Position numbers and translations under genes: made by a program. Source: Candidatus Wolframiiraptor sp. (GTDB lineage Archaea > Thermoproteota > Nitrososphaeria_A > Caldarchaeales > Wolframiiraptoraceae). Taken from it: a stretch of DNA of 5,805 bases. Below the pieces are notes generated by a model. It had not been told where the DNA came from and did no database searches. It saw only the letters and a list, made by a program, of their open reading frames with translations. Below are positions 4,088 to 5,805 of the stretch, piece by piece. Position 1 is the stretch's first letter; each line of letters begins with the position of its first letter. The stretch is taken from contig QMUP01000064.1 in the NCBI GenBank assembly GCA_003660635.1, positions 1 through 5,805 of the forward strand, written 5' to 3'.

Positions 4088-5805
4088 ATGGCAAGTGGTA
4101 AGCTTTACGGCTACTCTGGAAAAATGCTTAGAATAGATCTTGGCAAGGGGAAGGTGGTCAAGGAGGATACGCGGGTAGACCTGTTAAAATTATATCTCGG
4201 TGGAACAGGTTATGCTACGAGAATTCTATGGGACGAGCTTAAAAAAGGCGTAGACCCACTCAGCCCAGAAAACAAGCTCATAGCGACAACCGGACCACTG
4301 ACTGGAACTCTTGCGCCATCATCTGGTAGCGTTGAGTTCTGCTTTAAGTCGCCTCTTACGGGGATTTTCGGTCAGACAAGAGCCGGAGGAAAATTCGGGC
4401 CTAAACTCAAATTCGCGGGATACGATTTCATCATAGTTGAGGGCGTAGCTGATAATCCAGTATACATTAACATCTTTGACGGCGACGTAGAGATCAAGGA
4501 TGCTTCACACATCTGGGGTAAAACGGTTCACGAAGCAACTGAAATTCTGCTTGAGGAAACCGGTAATTTAGATGCTTCGGTAGCTTGCATAGGACCAGGC
4601 GGAGAAAAGCTCATCAGATTCGCGAATATCATGGTAGATTTCGACAGAGCTGCTGGCAGATGTGGTGGAGGAGCTGTTATGGGATCTAAGAGGCTGAAAG
4701 CAATAGTTGTAGATGGAGATCGGCCAATAGAGATAGCGAAGCCTGAGGAATTCTACGATGCCGCTATGGAAGCGATTAATGCCCTTAGTAAGGTGCGTGA
4801 GGAACTTGGACTTTATGGAACAGCGGGTGGAATTAGTTCAATGAACGAAGAAGGCAGGCTACCAGCGAAAAATTTTCAGACATGTTATTATGAAGAAGTT
4901 GAAAAACTTTCAGGAGAAGAGCTTTCGAGGAAGTATCTTATCAAGAGAAGGGCGTGCTTTAGCTGTCCAGTGGGATGCGGAAGGTACGTTTGGGTTCCAT
5001 CGGGAAAATACATGACTCCTCCCCATGAGGGAGCCGAATACGAAACTGTCGACATGATCGGCATCCAATCGCTCATGAAATCCATGGAGCCACTTCTGAG
5101 AGCAGATTATCTCTGCAACACATATGGGATTGATTCTATTTCTGCCGGAAACGTCATAGCTTTCGCAATCGAAGCTTTTGAGAAAGGATTGATAACCGAG
5201 CAAGATACCGATGGAATAAAGCTTAGATGGGGCGACCCGGAAGCATACTTGGCGCTCTTACAGATGATCATCGAACGAAGAGGGATTGGAGACCTGCTAG
5301 CTGAGGGGGTTAGAAGAACTGCAGAGAAGCTTGGAAAGAACGCCGAAGACTTTGCTTGCCATGGAAAGGGACTTGAAGTCCCCGCCCATGATACACGTGG
5401 GACTTCGAAATCCTTTGCGATTCAGTACGCTATAGGAAATCCGAGAGGCGCCTGCCATATCGAACCTGCATGGAGTGGAATGTGGGATAGCGTGAGAGTG
5501 ACGTTAGGATTAAGAGACTTCGGGCTTCCATGGCCTCCTCCGGATAGATTCGAAGAGACTGGAGTTAAGAGGGGTGAAGCTTGTAGACTCATCTGGCTCT
5601 TCGGAGAACTGGCAAGCTTACTGGGAATATGCAGGCTACCTATGCAAGCTGAGGAAGATTCCAATCTCAACATTAGAAGACTCTCAGCATTGGTCTCGGC
5701 TTTAACCGGGTGGGATCTCAATCCAAAAACACTTCTCACAATCTCTGATAGAGTCTATACATTGAAGAGATGCTTTAACGTTAGAGAAGGCATCAGCCGA
5801 AAGGA
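4088..5805 (+). CDS. Aldehyde:ferredoxin oxidoreductase (AOR) family, tungsten/molybdopterin subunit, 3' end missing
   Basis: The frame is open for 572 codons to the right edge. AORs are usually about 600-630 residues, so only a few dozen are likely missing; the visible end (LKRCFNVREGISR) matches the conserved block near the family C-terminus. Family members use a tungsten (sometimes molybdenum) bis-pterin site plus one [4Fe-4S] cluster to oxidise aldehydes to acids with ferredoxin. The N-terminal domain has YSGKMLRIDLG (9-19), the GGTGYATRIL segment (38-47), and TGPLTGTLAPSSG (68-80). The cluster ligands are C290-x2-C293-x3-C297 and C515. Further family blocks are EGAEYET (314-320), GIDSISAGNVIAFA (347-360), GDLLAEGVRR (401-410), and NPRGACH (451-457). 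The two DxxGL[CD] pterin motifs read NTYGID (344-349) and SLLGIC (510-515), both without the Asp. A strong Shine-Dalgarno site supports the start. It is cotranscribed with the four-cluster ferredoxin gene. The substrate class (AOR, FOR, GOR, WOR or other) cannot be told. Confidence 0.93.
   Translation, partial: MASGKLYGYSGKMLRIDLGKGKVVKEDTRVDLLKLYLGGTGYATRILWDELKKGVDPLSPENKLIATTGPLTGTLAPSSGSVEFCFKSPLTGIFGQTRAGGKFGPKLKFAGYDFIIVEGVADNPVYINIFDGDVEIKDASHIWGKTVHEATEILLEETGNLDASVACIGPGGEKLIRFANIMVDFDRAAGRCGGGAVMGSKRLKAIVVDGDRPIEIAKPEEFYDAAMEAINALSKVREELGLYGTAGGISSMNEEGRLPAKNFQTCYYEEVEKLSGEELSRKYLIKRRACFSCPVGCGRYVWVPSGKYMTPPHEGAEYETVDMIGIQSLMKSMEPLLRADYLCNTYGIDSISAGNVIAFAIEAFEKGLITEQDTDGIKLRWGDPEAYLALLQMIIERRGIGDLLAEGVRRTAEKLGKNAEDFACHGKGLEVPAHDTRGTSKSFAIQYAIGNPRGACHIEPAWSGMWDSVRVTLGLRDFGLPWPPPDRFEETGVKRGEACRLIWLFGELASLLGICRLPMQAEEDSNLNIRRLSALVSALTGWDLNPKTLLTISDRVYTLKRCFNVREGISRK

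Noticed and set aside
4888..5203. Minus-strand open frames opposite the AOR gene
   Set aside because: They are antisense to a clear AOR coding region with conserved motifs, have no promoter or Shine-Dalgarno signal, and show no recognisable protein family.

Overview
The window looks archaeal. Supporting evidence: a split tRNA gene whose 17-nt intron sits in a bulge-helix-bulge splice motif; AT-rich TATA-like boxes about 27 bp upstream of several start codons, with no Shine-Dalgarno site there (leaderless transcripts); a strong internal Shine-Dalgarno site inside the one obvious operon; and an aldehyde:ferredoxin oxidoreductase (AOR) family gene. A member of the Thermoproteota/TACK group or a relative, probably anaerobic, is my best guess. 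The phylum cannot be fixed from this sequence alone.

Layout: (1) 1-405, minus strand: 5' part of a gene running off the left edge, resembling an archaeal nucleotidyltransferase-fold protein whose usual catalytic Asp motif is not visible. (2) 406-480: short divergent promoter region. (3) 481-1833, plus: TldE/PmbA-like protein, the non-metal partner of the TldD/TldE protease, with no tldD beside it. (4) 1894-1985, plus: tRNA-Thr(GGU) with an intron at 37/38, preceded by its own promoter. (5) 2034-3359, minus: class II tagatose-bisphosphate aldolase GatZ/KbaZ-type protein, convergent with the tRNA. (6) 3360-3593: AT-rich divergent intergenic region carrying a promoter for each flanking gene. (7) 3594-4079 and 4088-5805, plus: a two-gene operon of a four-cluster [4Fe-4S] ferredoxin subunit and an AOR-family tungsten/molybdenum-pterin oxidoreductase. 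The second gene is cut by the right edge, with probably only a few dozen residues missing.

The clearest functional unit is the ferredoxin/AOR pair: the catalytic subunit would oxidise an aldehyde (or reduce an acid) and the 16-Cys subunit would carry electrons to or from a partner. The other genes appear to be independent transcription units with no clear link to one another. I found no convincing new multi-gene system. The points most worth checking are the altered pterin-motif residues in the AOR protein, the polyferredoxin wiring, the apparently lone TldE, the possibly inactive nucleotidyltransferase-like protein and the archaeal GatZ-type aldolase. No CRISPR array, insertion sequence or rRNA was seen.
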